Source of the DNA: Paraburkholderia metrosideri
GTDB taxonomy: Bacteria > Pseudomonadota > Gammaproteobacteria > Burkholderiales > Burkholderiaceae
Assembly: GCF_904848625.1 (NCBI RefSeq)
Contig: NZ_CAJHCP010000006.1
Coordinates: 310,001 to 374,000 of the forward strand
Length of the DNA stretch: 64,000 bases
Reading direction: 5' to 3'
The first letter of the stretch is position 1. Every line of letters begins with the position of its first letter. Both the position numbers and the translations under genes were made by a program. Positions 47,447 through 56,847 of this stretch are shown one piece after another. The notes under the pieces were generated by a model. That model worked only from the letters and a program-made list of their open reading frames with translations, did not search any database and was not told the DNA's origin.

Positions 47447-48757
47447 CTACCCGCGATGCAGTTTGAAATCCACCTGCTCAGGCCGCCCTTCCAGCGCTAA
47501 AGCCGCTCGCGCAGCCGGTGCACGGCTCACCACTTTTCCACGGCTCACCACGGCGAGGCGCGCGGCGCGCAAACGGATCGCCTCGACCGGATCGCGTGCA
47601 TCGAGCAGCACGAGATTGGCCGCACAGCCCGGCCCGATCCCATAGCCTTCGAGCCCGAGAATGCGCGCGGCATTCACTGTCACCGCATCGAAACACGCAT
47701 GCATGGCGTCGACGCCCGTCATTTGCGCGACGTGCAAGCCCATGTGCGCGACTTCGAGCATGTCGCCCGAGCCGAGGCTGTACCACGGGTCCATCACGCA
47801 ATCGTGGCCGAACGCGACGTTGATGCCGGCGGCCATCATCTCCGGCACGCGGGTCATGCCGCGCCGTTTCGGATAGGTATCGCTGCGGCCCTGCAACGTG
47901 ATGTTGATCAGCGGATTCGCAATCGCCGACACGCCCGCCTCGCGCATCAGCGGCAATAGCTTGCTGACGTAGTAGTTGTCCATCGAATGCATCGAGGTCA
48001 GGTGCGAACCGGTCACACGCCCCTGCAAACCCAGCCGATGCGTTTCCGCCGCGAGCGTTTCGATGTGACGCGACATCGGATCGTCCGATTCATCGCAATG
48101 CATGTCGACACGCAAGCCCTGCTCCGCCGCGTACTCGCACAGCATGCGCACGGACAGTGCGCCATCAGCCATGGTGCGCTCGAAGTGCGGAATGCCGCCC
48201 ACCACATCGACCCCCATGCCGATTGCCCGCTTGAGGTTCTCGAAAGCGCCCGCACTGCGCAACACGCCGTCTTGGGGAAAGGCCACTAGTTGCAGATCGA
48301 GATACGGCGCGACGCGGCGCTTCACTTCGACCAGCGCCTCGACCGCAAGCAGCCGCGGATCGCACACGTCGACGTGACTGCGAATCGCCAGCAAGCCACG
48401 CGCGACTGCCCAATCGCAATACTGCAACGCACGCTCGATCAACGCCTCCTGGGTCAGATCCGGCTTCAGTTCGCCCCATAGCGCGATGCCTTCGAGCAGC
48501 GTGCCCGATGCGTTCACGCGCGGCAAACCGTACGACAGCGTAGCGTCCATGTGGAAATGCGGATCGACGAACGGCGGCGTCACGAGCGAGCCTGCGGCGT
48601 CGATTTCTTCACGCGCTGTCGCGGCCAGATTCGGCTCGACGGCGACGATGCGGCCCGCGTCGATGCCGATATCGACTTGCTGCCCAGCTTGCGTGGGCGG
48701 TGTCTGCTGCGATGCAGCGCCCGGCGGCAGCACTGCGCGGCGGATGATCAGATCCAT
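47447..48757 (-). CDS. Cytosine deaminase / amidohydrolase of the CodA type
   Basis: A 436-residue metal-dependent amidohydrolase. The CodA-like features are the N-terminal metal site TPPFVDPHFHMDATLSYG (His-x-His), then IRSHVDVCDP, MHCDESDDPMSRH, GSHLTSMHSM and FGHDCVMDPWYSLG with the metal-binding Asp. The last set is the signature of cytosine deaminase and of related isocytosine and creatinine deaminases. I favour cytosine deaminase but no transporter or pyrimidine gene adjoins. The ribosome binding site is CAGGGAG. Divergent from the racemase gene. Confidence 0.87.
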   Translation of the reverse strand: MDLIIRRAVLPPGAASQQTPPTQAGQQVDIGIDAGRIVAVEPNLAATAREEIDAAGSLVTPPFVDPHFHMDATLSYGLPRVNASGTLLEGIALWGELKPDLTQEALIERALQYCDWAVARGLLAIRSHVDVCDPRLLAVEALVEVKRRVAPYLDLQLVAFPQDGVLRSAGAFENLKRAIGMGVDVVGGIPHFERTMADGALSVRMLCEYAAEQGLRVDMHCDESDDPMSRHIETLAAETHRLGLQGRVTGSHLTSMHSMDNYYVSKLLPLMREAGVSAIANPLINITLQGRSDTYPKRRGMTRVPEMMAAGINVAFGHDCVMDPWYSLGSGDMLEVAHMGLHVAQMTGVDAMHACFDAVTVNAARILGLEGYGIGPGCAANLVLLDARDPVEAIRLRAARLAVVSRGKVVSRAPAARAALALEGRPEQVDFKLHRG

Positions 48758-48788
48758 GTGTCGCTCCCTGTTGATCGCCTATGAGCCT

Positions 48789-48841
48789 CTTCCTATTCGT
48801 TTCCTATTCGTTTCCTACTCGCTTCCTTCGCTTCCGACTCG
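48789..48841. repeat. Five tandem copies of an 11-bp unit (one shortened)
   Basis: Units CTTCCTATTCG (48789), TTTCCTATTCG (48800), TTTCCTACTCG (48811), a 9-bp CTTCCTTCG (48822) and CTTCCGACTCG (48831). The array is in the gap between the divergent amidohydrolase and racemase genes. Its period equals that of the arrays at 47311 and 50561 but the sequence is different. Confidence 0.85.
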
Positions 48842-48998
48842 CTCACGGCTGGTTACGATTCTATCGACGCCAGAAAGTAAGTGGCCGCGTTTTATCGACG
48901 TACCGTATCGGCGCACCGCATGCAAGCCGTACCGGATGCGCGTGGTGCGGCACGCCTATACTCGACGTTCGGCGGTCATTGGCATAGGGAGTCGCGAT

Positions 48999-49697
48999 AT
49001 GAAGACGATAGGCGTGATAGGTGGAATGAGTTGGGAGTCGTCCACCGAGTACTACAGGCTGCTCAACCGTCATGCGAAGGCGCGCCTAGGCGGCCACCAT
49101 AACGCGCGCAGTCTGATGCTCACGGTCGACTTCGCGCAGGTCGAGGCCAATCAGCGCGCCGGCGACTGGAACGCGCTTGGCCAGCAAATGGCCGACGCTG
49201 CGCGTCAACTCGAACGCGGCGGGGCGGATCTGGTGATGCTCGCGACCAACACGATGCATCGCGTGTATGAATCGATCGAACGGGCCATCGGCGTACCGTT
49301 CCTGCATATCGCCGATCCAACAGGTACAGCGTTGCGCGCTGCGGGTATCGAACGGGTTGGTCTGCTTGGCACGCGCTATACGATGGAGCAGGCCTTTTAC
49401 ACAGGGCGTTTGCGCGAACGCTATGGGCTGGAAACGGTGATTCCCGATGAAGCCGAACGCGCGGACGTGCACCGCATCATTTACGACGAACTGTGTCACG
49501 GCAATGTGATCGATGCTTCGCGTGCGGTGTATCAGCGTGTGATCGAATCGCTAGCCGCGCGTGGTGCGCAAGCGGTGATTCTCGGTTGCACGGAAATCAC
49601 GTTGCTGATTGCACAGGAGGATTCAGTGTTGCCGGTGTTCGACACGACCGCATTGCATGCGCAAGCGGCAGTAGCATGGGCGATTGATTCGGAGTAA
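48999..49697 (+). CDS. Aspartate/glutamate racemase family protein (YgeA-like)
   Basis: A 232-residue cofactor-independent racemase. The start MKTIGVIGGMSWESS is the conserved N-terminus (GGMSW). The usual first catalytic Cys is replaced by Thr in MLATNTMHRV, while the second Cys is kept in VILGCTEITLLI. This Thr/Cys pairing is that of E. coli YgeA, a racemase of L-Asp and L-Glu, which I take as the closest functional model. The long frame upstream of this start overlaps the opposite-strand amidohydrolase and is a shadow. Confidence 0.9.
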   Translation: MKTIGVIGGMSWESSTEYYRLLNRHAKARLGGHHNARSLMLTVDFAQVEANQRAGDWNALGQQMADAARQLERGGADLVMLATNTMHRVYESIERAIGVPFLHIADPTGTALRAAGIERVGLLGTRYTMEQAFYTGRLRERYGLETVIPDEAERADVHRIIYDELCHGNVIDASRAVYQRVIESLAARGAQAVILGCTEITLLIAQEDSVLPVFDTTALHAQAAVAWAIDSE

Positions 49698-49864
49698 AGC
49701 GGGTGCGTGGGGTTATTCTTCCGCGCTGCGTGTGCTGCCTGGTGCACATAACGTACGCGATGAAGTCCACGCCGCCGTGACCGTAGTGACGTTCACCAAA
49801 CACCTACCGCATTGCCGCGCATCTGCATCGACACAGACCGCGCGTAACCGGCGCTAAAAGTCAA

Positions 49865-49896
49865 AAAGCCCGCATAACTTTCGCTATGCGGGCTTT
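49865..49896 (-). terminator. Terminator of the initiator tRNA gene
   Basis: On the minus strand AAAGCCCGCATA, an eight-base loop and TATGCGGGCTTT, continuing in TT. It ends 11 bp after the tRNA 3' end. Confidence 0.85.
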
Positions 49897-49906
49897 CAAC
49901 AAACCT

Positions 49907-49983
<77 letters not shown>

Positions 49984-49995
49984 TCAGAGAAAAAG

Positions 49996-50024
49996 AGTAT
50001 ATCTGGATGTCATCAAAAGGTCAA
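49996..50024 (-). promoter_or_regulatory. Promoter of the initiator tRNA gene
   Basis: -35 TTGACC (50019-50024), spacer exactly 17 bp, -10 TATACT (49996-50001) on the minus strand, 12 bp from the tRNA 5' end. Transcription would start about six bases before the mature tRNA. Confidence 0.85.
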
Positions 50025-50076
50025 ACACTTGCGCGAATTATTTCTCGAATGTGCGGGACATGTGCGCGAATTCGCG

Positions 50077-50364
50077 TCATAGATCCTGCACCGTCGCGCC
50101 TTCCACCTTACCGTCGATGATGTCCGCACCGTACTGGCTCGCGCTACGTTTAGCGACACCAAAGTCGGAGATCGTGGCCGGCAAGACGAGGCGAAACACG
50201 CGGCTTGCTTTCGAGCCGCTGATCGCACCAGGCCGACATACACGCACCGCCACGTCGTAACCCTCGGCATGACGCTTATGCCCGTCGAATTTGTCGAATG
50301 CACGCGAGAAAACCAGCGGGTGCACTTCGAAGTCCTTATAGAGGGCGGGGTAAAGTTCGGCCAT
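50077..50364 (-). CDS. Small protein of unknown function
   Basis: A 95-residue soluble protein that I do not recognise. The start MAELYPALYKDFEVHPLVFSR follows GGAGAG at good spacing. It contains a basic patch (FDGHKRHAEGYDVAVRVCR) and ends IIDGKVEGATVQDL, with no membrane segment. Composition and codon use look genuine. It lies between the tRNA gene and xth, on the opposite strand to xth. Confidence 0.7.
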   Translation of the reverse strand: MAELYPALYKDFEVHPLVFSRAFDKFDGHKRHAEGYDVAVRVCRPGAISGSKASRVFRLVLPATISDFGVAKRSASQYGADIIDGKVEGATVQDL

Positions 50365-50764
50365 GATGACTCTCCAACTCGCGAGAGCGCGAGTGACTAT
50401 GTGGTCTCACTATACGCTGCCACTTGATGCGGCCGCGCTTTTATTTTCCGGTTCGCGATGGCAGCAATTTTCACGGTCGCACTGTCGCGCGATAAGATGC
50501 GGGACATCTGGAATCGCACGCAAAATATGCTGTGCGACAGGCCACCGATCGTCCGCGTCATGGCCGCGTGATTGCCGCGTGATTGCCGCGTGGTTGCCGC
50601 GTGGTTGCCGCGTGGTTGCCGCGTGGTTGCCATATAGTCATCACGCAACCCTGTCTGATCGCTGCCGTGAGAACGTGGTCGGCATGCCGCGACGATCGGG
50701 CAAAATCAACGGGGCCACGATCGAGGCCCTGCAAAACCTTGCCCCGCAAGAATGTGAGAATGTC
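50365..50764. other. Upstream region of xth holding a tandem array
   Basis: Four hundred bp without a gene, containing the 11-bp tandem array at 50561-50626. No clear promoter for xth is visible. Open frames through the array are repetitive and unsupported. Confidence 0.5.
50561..50626. repeat. Six tandem copies of an 11-bp unit
   Basis: Units TTGCCGCGTGA or TTGCCGCGTGG in register from 50561 to 50626 (the first has one mismatch), then a partial copy. In the other phase the units read GATTGCCGCGT and GGTTGCCGCGT, one base from the GATTGACGCGT units at 47311. Confidence 0.95.
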
Positions 50765-51541
50765 ATGAAAATCGCCACCTGGAACGTCAACTCCCTGAAG
50801 GTCCGTCAGCAACACGTCATCGAATGGCTCGGCACGAGCGGCACCGATGTGTTGTGTCTGCAGGAACTGAAGCTGACCGACGATAAATTCCCGCGCGCCG
50901 AGCTCGAAGAGAAAGGCTACCGGAGCTGGTTCGCAGGTCAAAAGACCTATAACGGTGTGGGGATCGTGGTACGCGACGGTCTGAACGTCGACGAAAGCAG
51001 CGTGGTGCGCAACATTCCAGGCTTTGAAGATCCGCAGCAGCGTGTGATCGCGCTGACGGTGGAAGGCGTACGCATCATCTCCGCGTACTTCCCGAACGGC
51101 CAGGCGCCCGGCACCGAGAAGTTCGCGTACAAGTTGCGCTGGCTCGACGCGCTGCATGACTGGATCGCGAGCGAAATGGCGCAGCATCCGAAGCTCGCGC
51201 TGCTCGGCGACTACAACATCGCGCCGGACGATCGCGACGTGCATGATCCGAAAGCGTGGGAAGGTCAGAATCTGGTGTCGCCGGAAGAACGTGCGGCATT
51301 CGTGCGCTTGATCGGACTCGGTCTGCTCGACGCATTCCGTCAGTTCGAACAGGCTGAAAAACTCTACTCGTGGTGGGATTACCGGATGATGGCATTCCGC
51401 CGCAATGCGGGTTTGCGCATCGACCATATTCTGCTGTCGAAGGCGCTGGCCGATGTGTGTTCGTCGTGCGACATCGACAGGGTGCCGCGCAAGTGGGAGC
51501 AGCCTTCGGATCATGCGCCGGTGGTTGCGCAACTCGGCTGA
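50765..51541 (+). CDS. xth: Exodeoxyribonuclease III
   Basis: AP endonuclease and 3'-5' exonuclease of base-excision repair. The start MKIATWNVNSLKVRQ is conserved and gives 258 residues; the frame is open about 134 codons upstream through the tandem array without similarity. Active-site signatures are CLQELKLTDDKFP (metal-binding Glu), LLGDYNIAPDDRDVHD, and the C-terminal RIDHILLSKAL and PSDHAPVVAQ. Confidence 0.96.
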   Translation: MKIATWNVNSLKVRQQHVIEWLGTSGTDVLCLQELKLTDDKFPRAELEEKGYRSWFAGQKTYNGVGIVVRDGLNVDESSVVRNIPGFEDPQQRVIALTVEGVRIISAYFPNGQAPGTEKFAYKLRWLDALHDWIASEMAQHPKLALLGDYNIAPDDRDVHDPKAWEGQNLVSPEERAAFVRLIGLGLLDAFRQFEQAEKLYSWWDYRMMAFRRNAGLRIDHILLSKALADVCSSCDIDRVPRKWEQPSDHAPVVAQLG

Positions 51542-51554
51542 TCGTTCAACGCAA

Positions 51555-51588
51555 TGGCGCGACGCATGGAGTCAAATGCGTCGCGCCA
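51555..51588. terminator. Hairpin between convergent xth and S9 peptidase genes
   Basis: Perfect 13-bp stem TGGCGCGACGCAT / ATGCGTCGCGCCA with an 8-nt loop. No T-run on either strand. It probably marks the 3' ends of both transcripts. Confidence 0.6.
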
Positions 51589-51596
51589 CGCGTCCG

Positions 51597-53717
51597 CTAT
51601 GCGGCAGAGGAACCGGAGCCGTTCAACACGCTCCACAGAAACCCGAACACCATCGCATCGTGCTCGGCCTGCTCCAGTTCATCGGAGCCGCCATGCCCGC
51701 CTTCCGTATTCTCCCGATACCACACGCTGTCCGCCCTATCGGCATTCAATGCCTGCATGCGGGCGGCCATCTTGCGCGCGTGACCGGGATGCACGCGGTC
51801 GTCGGCGGTCGAGGTCGTGAACAGCACAGGTGGATAGACCACGTCCGCCGCGACCCGGTGATACGGCGAGTAAGCGGCGAGCACACGTGCGTCGTCGGGT
51901 TCATCGGGGTCGCCGTATTCGTCGATCCACGACGCGCCCGCGTGCAGCAGATGGTAGCGGCTCATGTCGAGCAACGGCACTTCGCAGACCACCGCGCCGA
52001 ACAACTCGGGACGCTGCACCATGCACGCCGCAACCAGCAGGCCGCCATTGCTGCCGCCCTGAATGCCGAGTTGCGCGGCGCTCGTCACACCGGTGCCGAT
52101 CAGCGCTTCGGCGACCGCGATGAAATCGTCGAAAGCACGCTGGCGATGTTCGCCTTGCGCCGCCGTGTGCCAACGCGTGCCGAACTCGCCGCCGCCGCGA
52201 ATATGCGCGACGACGTAGACGCCGCCACGCTCCAGCCAGCCGATACCCTGCCCCGTCAGATAACTCGGCAGCAAGGGGATCGCGAAGCCGCCGTAGCCGC
52301 TTAGCAGACAGGGGCGCGGCGCTTCGTTCGACGCCGGCGTGGCACGCGGACCAATCACCGCATAAGGCACCCGCGTGCCATCAGCCGACACCGCCTGCCC
52401 ATGCGTCACAACAAAGCGCGCCGCGTCGAACTGGGTCGGCCAACGGTCGAGCAATTCCCACTCGCCGAGGTCGTCGCGGGCGAGATCGGTCAGCCAGTAC
52501 GCGGGCGGTTGCAGATAGTCGTCGGTATCGACGAACACCTCGTCGTTCAACGTCGATTCGATCGGCGACACATCGGCCTGCGTATCGTCGCGCGAAGGAA
52601 ACACGCGCTGCTGCCAATGCCACTGCTGCTCCGCATCCTGCGACGACACCCACAGCACGGTCCGGTTCTGCACGTCCTCCAGATACGACACGATCAGCTG
52701 ATTGCGCGTATGCGTCCACTCGCAGGCCGAGGTCTGCGAAGTCGGCGTGAACAGCGGCACGACATCGCGCTCGCCGCGCAAAAATGCGTCTTCGCGAATC
52801 GCCAGCAACGAGCCGCCCGGATAACACGCCCCCTCATGCTCCCAATCGAGGCGCGGCTCGAGCAGCAGCCATCCGTGCCAGCCGCCGACTGCGACATGCG
52901 CGGGCACATCGTACTGACGCCACGCGTCGGGCGCACCCGCGGCGGTATCGAGGTAGTAGGTATGCGAATCGAAAAAGTCGATGCTGCTGATCACCGTATG
53001 CCGCCGTTCGAGCGGATCGTAATGCGCCTCCACACCGATATCGCCGAACGCGCCTTTGAACACCACCGGCGCATCGGCCAACGCACTGCCGCGCGTCCAG
53101 CGCCGCACCTCACGCGGATAGCCGGAGCGCGTCAGCGTCTTGCGGCCATGGTCCCAGCCGATATAAAGCGTGTCCCGGTCGATCCACGATGCCGTGTGCT
53201 TACCGGCCTTCGCAATCACAAAGCCATCGTCGACGAAGCGCTGCGCGTCGATGTCGAACTCGCGCACGACTAGCGCGTCCGAGCCGCCCGGCGACATCGT
53301 GATCAGCGCGCGATCGCCGTCCGGGTAAAGAATGTCCAGTTCGACGCACACCCACGGCGTGCCTTCGGCGGCGCCCAATGCATCGAAGTCGAGCAGGGTC
53401 TGCCAGACCGGCGCGCCGCTGCGCCACGCCGCCCAGGTCGTGCGGCGCCAGATGCCTTTGGGATTACGCTCGTCCTGCCACAGGTCATACGCCCAATCCT
53501 TCCAGCGGTCTGGAATCACCGGACGTTCGCGCGGCAGATAGGCATCTGCGAGACGCTGCCTGAGCGATTCGAATGCCGGACCGCTGCACCACGCAGCGCG
53601 GGTTCGGGCGTTCTGCTGCTCGACCCACGCGAGCGCAGTGGGGGCGTCGAGCGCTTCGAGCGACAGGAAAGGATCGGGGGAAAGCGGCCAGGAGAAAGGA
53701 GCAGGAGAAGCGGGCAT
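51597..53717 (-). CDS. Prolyl oligopeptidase family serine peptidase (S9)
   Basis: A 706-residue S9A-type peptidase with an N-terminal beta-propeller (about residues 75-430) and a C-terminal alpha/beta-hydrolase domain. The nucleophile is Ser in IQGGSNGGLL (about 555), followed by Asp in TSTADDRVHPGH and His in GGHGGSDE near the C-terminus. There is no signal peptide, so a cytosolic enzyme is likely. It is a single gene convergent with xth. Confidence 0.92.
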   Translation of the reverse strand: MPASPAPFSWPLSPDPFLSLEALDAPTALAWVEQQNARTRAAWCSGPAFESLRQRLADAYLPRERPVIPDRWKDWAYDLWQDERNPKGIWRRTTWAAWRSGAPVWQTLLDFDALGAAEGTPWVCVELDILYPDGDRALITMSPGGSDALVVREFDIDAQRFVDDGFVIAKAGKHTASWIDRDTLYIGWDHGRKTLTRSGYPREVRRWTRGSALADAPVVFKGAFGDIGVEAHYDPLERRHTVISSIDFFDSHTYYLDTAAGAPDAWRQYDVPAHVAVGGWHGWLLLEPRLDWEHEGACYPGGSLLAIREDAFLRGERDVVPLFTPTSQTSACEWTHTRNQLIVSYLEDVQNRTVLWVSSQDAEQQWHWQQRVFPSRDDTQADVSPIESTLNDEVFVDTDDYLQPPAYWLTDLARDDLGEWELLDRWPTQFDAARFVVTHGQAVSADGTRVPYAVIGPRATPASNEAPRPCLLSGYGGFAIPLLPSYLTGQGIGWLERGGVYVVAHIRGGGEFGTRWHTAAQGEHRQRAFDDFIAVAEALIGTGVTSAAQLGIQGGSNGGLLVAACMVQRPELFGAVVCEVPLLDMSRYHLLHAGASWIDEYGDPDEPDDARVLAAYSPYHRVAADVVYPPVLFTTSTADDRVHPGHARKMAARMQALNADRADSVWYRENTEGGHGGSDELEQAEHDAMVFGFLWSVLNGSGSSAA

Positions 53718-53803
53718 CGTCGGCTGTCGAATGAAAACAGCGTTGATTATGCCTTGTGGCGCGATCAGGTCCGTCAGACGTTCAAATACCGCCCAATAGA
53801 AAA

Positions 53804-53837
53804 CGGACCGGCGACGCTTGCGCGCCTTGCCGGTCCG
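53804..53837 (-). terminator. Terminator after ntrC
   Basis: CGGACCGGC and GCCGGTCCG pair across a 16-nt loop; on the minus strand TTTTC follows. It lies about 30 bp after the ntrC stop and ends the glnA-ntrBC unit. Confidence 0.7.
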
Positions 53838-53867
53838 CCTTCACACCACAGCACGACACCGCGCCAA

Positions 53868-55385
53868 TCAGGGCTCGAGATTGAGCTCCTGAATCTTGCG
53901 CGTAATCGTATTGCGACCAATGCCAAGACGCTCGGCCGCTTCGACCTTGCGTCCACGCGTGAAGTCGAGCGCCTCGCGAATCACCGCCGCTTCGAAACGG
54001 CGTGCGAGTTCGTCCATCACGTCGGCGGCGTTTTCGCGCAGCATCCGCGCGACTTCGGTGCGCAACCCGCCTTCCCACGCGCTGACGGGCGTCGCCACCG
54101 GCATGCCGGGCGAACCCGCAGGCAGCGCCGCCGCGCTCGCCCCGTTGATCGGTGCAGCGCCTGCCAGGCCACCCTCACCTGTGCCGGCCACCCCGCCGCC
54201 CACCGCGCCCAGTTCGCTGACACCCGCCTGCGCGGGGCCAAGATCAGGCGGCAAGTCCTTGATCTCGATGGTCTGCGCAGGCGCCATCACCGTGAGCCAG
54301 TTGGCGAGATTCTCCAGTTGACGCACGTTGCCCGGAAACGGCAGCGACGCGAGATGCGCGAGCGCCTCTTCGGACACCCGCTTCGGTTCGACACCCAGAT
54401 CGCGCGCACTCTTCTGCAGAAAGTGCCGCGTGAGCAGCGGAATATCTTCGCTGCGTTCACGCAAAGCCGGCAGGCGCAAACGGATCACATTGAGGCGGTG
54501 ATACAAGTCCTCACGGAACAGGCCCTGACGCACGCGCGATTCGAGATTCTGGTGCGTCGCTGCAATCACGCGCACATTGGCGCGCAACGGGTTGTGACCG
54601 CCGACGCGATAGAACTGCCCGTCCGACAGCACCCGCAACAGACGCGTCTGCAAATCGAACGGCATATCGCCGATTTCGTCGAGAAACAGCGTGCCGTTCT
54701 CGGCCTGCTCGAAGCGCCCCTGACGCATTGCCTGCGCGCCGGTGAACGCGCCGCGCTCGTGGCCGAACAATTCCGATTCCAGCAGATCCTTCGGAATCGC
54801 CGCCGTGTTCAGCGCGATGAAAGGACCGTTCGCGCGTGGGCTATGTCGGTGCAACGCACGCGCAACCAGTTCCTTCCCGGTGCCTGATTCGCCGGTAATG
54901 AGCACGGTCGCCGCCGAATGCGACAGACGGCCGATCGCGCGAAACATGTCCTGCATCGCCGGCGCCTGGCCGAGCATCTCGGGGGCTTCGGTGACGCGGT
55001 CGTCCCATGTCTGCTCGCCGCGCATGCTTTCGTCCACCGCGCGGCGGATCAGCTCCACCGCCTTGTCGACGTCGAACGGCTTGGCGAGGTACTCGAACGC
55101 GCCGCCCTGGAATGCGGCGACCGCGCTATCCAGATCCGAGAACGCGGTCATGATGATGACGGGCAAGCCCGGCACCTTGTCGCGCACGGTCTGCAGCAAT
55201 TCGAGCCCGGAGCCGCCCGGCATCCTGATATCGGACACCAGCACCTGCGGGCTATCGTGGTCGAGCGCGGCCGATGCCTCGCGCACGTTCGCGAAGCTGC
55301 GGGTCGCGAAGTTCTCGCGTGCGAGCGCTTTTTCGAGCACCCAGCGAATCGATTGGTCGTCGTCTACTATCCAGATCGGCTTCAT
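53868..55385 (-). CDS. ntrC: Nitrogen regulation response regulator NtrC
   Basis: Sigma-54 activator phosphorylated by NtrB under nitrogen limitation. The 505-residue protein has a receiver domain (phospho-Asp in [12 protein letters not shown], about residue 53), an AAA+ domain with Walker [15 protein letters not shown], the sigma-54-contacting GAFTGA loop and Walker [13 protein letters not shown], and a Fis-type helix-turn-helix at the C-terminus ([17 protein letters not shown]). The linker from about 385 to 440 is a Gly/Ala-rich insert. Downstream of ntrB across 127 bp. Confidence 0.96.
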   Translation of the reverse strand: MKPIWIVDDDQSIRWVLEKALARENFATRSFANVREASAALDHDSPQVLVSDIRMPGGSGLELLQTVRDKVPGLPVIIMTAFSDLDSAVAAFQGGAFEYLAKPFDVDKAVELIRRAVDESMRGEQTWDDRVTEAPEMLGQAPAMQDMFRAIGRLSHSAATVLITGESGTGKELVARALHRHSPRANGPFIALNTAAIPKDLLESELFGHERGAFTGAQAMRQGRFEQAENGTLFLDEIGDMPFDLQTRLLRVLSDGQFYRVGGHNPLRANVRVIAATHQNLESRVRQGLFREDLYHRLNVIRLRLPALRERSEDIPLLTRHFLQKSARDLGVEPKRVSEEALAHLASLPFPGNVRQLENLANWLTVMAPAQTIEIKDLPPDLGPAQAGVSELGAVGGGVAGTGEGGLAGAAPINGASAAALPAGSPGMPVATPVSAWEGGLRTEVARMLRENAADVMDELARRFEAAVIREALDFTRGRKVEAAERLGIGRNTITRKIQELNLEP

Positions 55386-55452
55386 ATAGGTCGGTCAGAA
55401 GTCTCAAGAGCGCCCCAAGCCTGTCGCTTCGCGCCAGGCCCCCCGAGGGGGA

Positions 55453-55499
55453 GTGAGAAATCCGGGACGGCCCGTTGGGAAGGCCCGGCGTTTTCTCAC
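55453..55499 (-). other. Compound hairpin in the ntrB-ntrC gap
   Basis: Outer arms GTGAGAAA (55453-55460) and TTTCTCAC (55492-55499), with an inner CCGGG/CCCGG pair (55462-55466, 55484-55488). Directly beside it is the run CCCCCCGAGGGGG. The gap is unusually structured for two genes of one operon. Confidence 0.55.
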
Positions 55500-55512
55500 G
55501 AGACGTGTGGTG

Positions 55513-56655
55513 TTAGCAGTCGAGCGGCAGCAAAATCTGAAACTCGGTGTGACCCGGCCGGCTATCCACTTCGATCAGACCATCGTGCTGCTGCACGAAA
55601 GTCTGCGCGAGCGTCAGTCCGAGACCACTACCATCCTCGCGCCCCGACACGAGCGGATAGAAAATGCGGTCACGGATTTCCTCGGGAATGCCTGGGCCGT
55701 TGTCCGTGATATGCAAGTCCAGTGCCAGCTTACATAAGCGTTTCGACACGGTGATCTTGCGTGCAATGCGCGTGCGCAATTCGATGCGCGCGTCGCCTTG
55801 CGAGATACGTTCGCGCAACGCCTCGGCGGCATTGCGCACGATGTTCAACAGCGCCTGAATCAACTGTTCCTTGTCGCCGCGCAAATCGGGCACGCTCACG
55901 TCGTAGTCGCGTTCGATCGTGAGACCGCGCGGAAACTCCGCGAGAATCACCTGGCGCACGCGCTCGCATACTTCGTGAATGTTCACGTCGCCGACGATAT
56001 GCGGATGACGATGCGGCTCAAGCAACCGGTCGACCAGCGTTTGCAGCCGGTCCGATTCCTTGATGATGACCTGCGTGTACTCACGCAATTCGTCACGCTG
56101 ACGCTCGCCGAGTTCGAACTCCAGCAGTTGCGCCGCGCCGCGAATGCCGCCGAGCGGATTCTTGATCTCATGCGCGAGATTGCGGATCAGTTGCTTGTTG
56201 ACCGCCGTGAGGTCGTTGATGCGCTCCTCGCGGTCGGTGCGCAGATGCCGCTCGTTCTCGAACAGTTCGAGCAGCACATAGTCTTGCGCGCTTTCCAGAA
56301 AGCCGACGATCGCGTGCACATGCAGCGGCTCGTGGCCTGGACGTTCGAGTATGGCGTCCAGATGCGTCGCGTGAAAACGGTGTGCGGCGATCGCGGTAAT
56401 GGTCGCGACCAGTTCGTCCGCATTCGAGAAAATGTCGGGCCACGCCATCTGCGTCAGTTGGCGCCGCGACATCTCCAGCATCGACTCCGCTGAAGGATTC
56501 GCGAACGCGACGCGCAGCGTGCGTTTGTCGAGCACCAGCACGACGGTGGGCAGCGTCTCGAAACCCGGCAGCAAACCGGAACTGACGAGCTGCGCATCGT
56601 CCGACAGTGACTGCTCGTGCCCTTTCCTTGCCTTGATCAGATTCTTAAGAACCAT
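55513..56655 (-). CDS. ntrB: Nitrogen regulation sensor kinase/phosphatase NtrB
   Basis: Cytosolic histidine kinase that phosphorylates or, with PII, dephosphorylates NtrC. The 380-residue protein has an N-terminal PAS domain (about residues 35-150), the H box NLAHEIKNPLGGIRG, the N box LLNIVRNAAEAL and the G box GREDGSGLGLTLAQTFV. The start MVLKNLIKARKGHEQ is the only plausible one. It follows glnA after about 190 bp and a terminator. Confidence 0.95.
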   Translation of the reverse strand: MVLKNLIKARKGHEQSLSDDAQLVSSGLLPGFETLPTVVLVLDKRTLRVAFANPSAESMLEMSRRQLTQMAWPDIFSNADELVATITAIAAHRFHATHLDAILERPGHEPLHVHAIVGFLESAQDYVLLELFENERHLRTDREERINDLTAVNKQLIRNLAHEIKNPLGGIRGAAQLLEFELGERQRDELREYTQVIIKESDRLQTLVDRLLEPHRHPHIVGDVNIHEVCERVRQVILAEFPRGLTIERDYDVSVPDLRGDKEQLIQALLNIVRNAAEALRERISQGDARIELRTRIARKITVSKRLCKLALDLHITDNGPGIPEEIRDRIFYPLVSGREDGSGLGLTLAQTFVQQHDGLIEVDSRPGHTEFQILLPLDC

Positions 56656-56760
56656 CTTGCAGTCTGGCCGATAGGAGATGGTGATAAATCAGGGGGTGTT
56701 GCTCTCTGCCGTCACATCGCAATCGCAGACATAGCAAACGTTCCGCCCGGTCCAACAAAA

Positions 56761-56783
56761 AAGGGACGGCGCCGCCGTCCCTT
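56761..56783 (-). terminator. Terminator between glnA and ntrB
   Basis: AAGGGACGGC / GCCGTCCCTT with a three-base loop, followed on the minus strand by TTTTTG. It should make glnA mRNA more abundant than ntrBC. Confidence 0.85.
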
Positions 56784-56847
56784 CGTGACCGATCGCGAGC
56801 GTCGGGCAGAGTGCTTCGCCGTGTGAAGGGCGAAGCACCATTGCCGC

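Noticed and set aside
48486..48998. 171-codon extension upstream of the racemase
   Set aside because: It overlaps the 5' half of the opposite-strand amidohydrolase gene and the 48789 tandem array; the conserved racemase start is at 48999.
50363..50764. Extended N-terminus of xth through the 11-bp array
   Set aside because: The extension is repetitive (Arg/Gly/Cys/Val) and the conserved exonuclease III start MKIATWN lies downstream.
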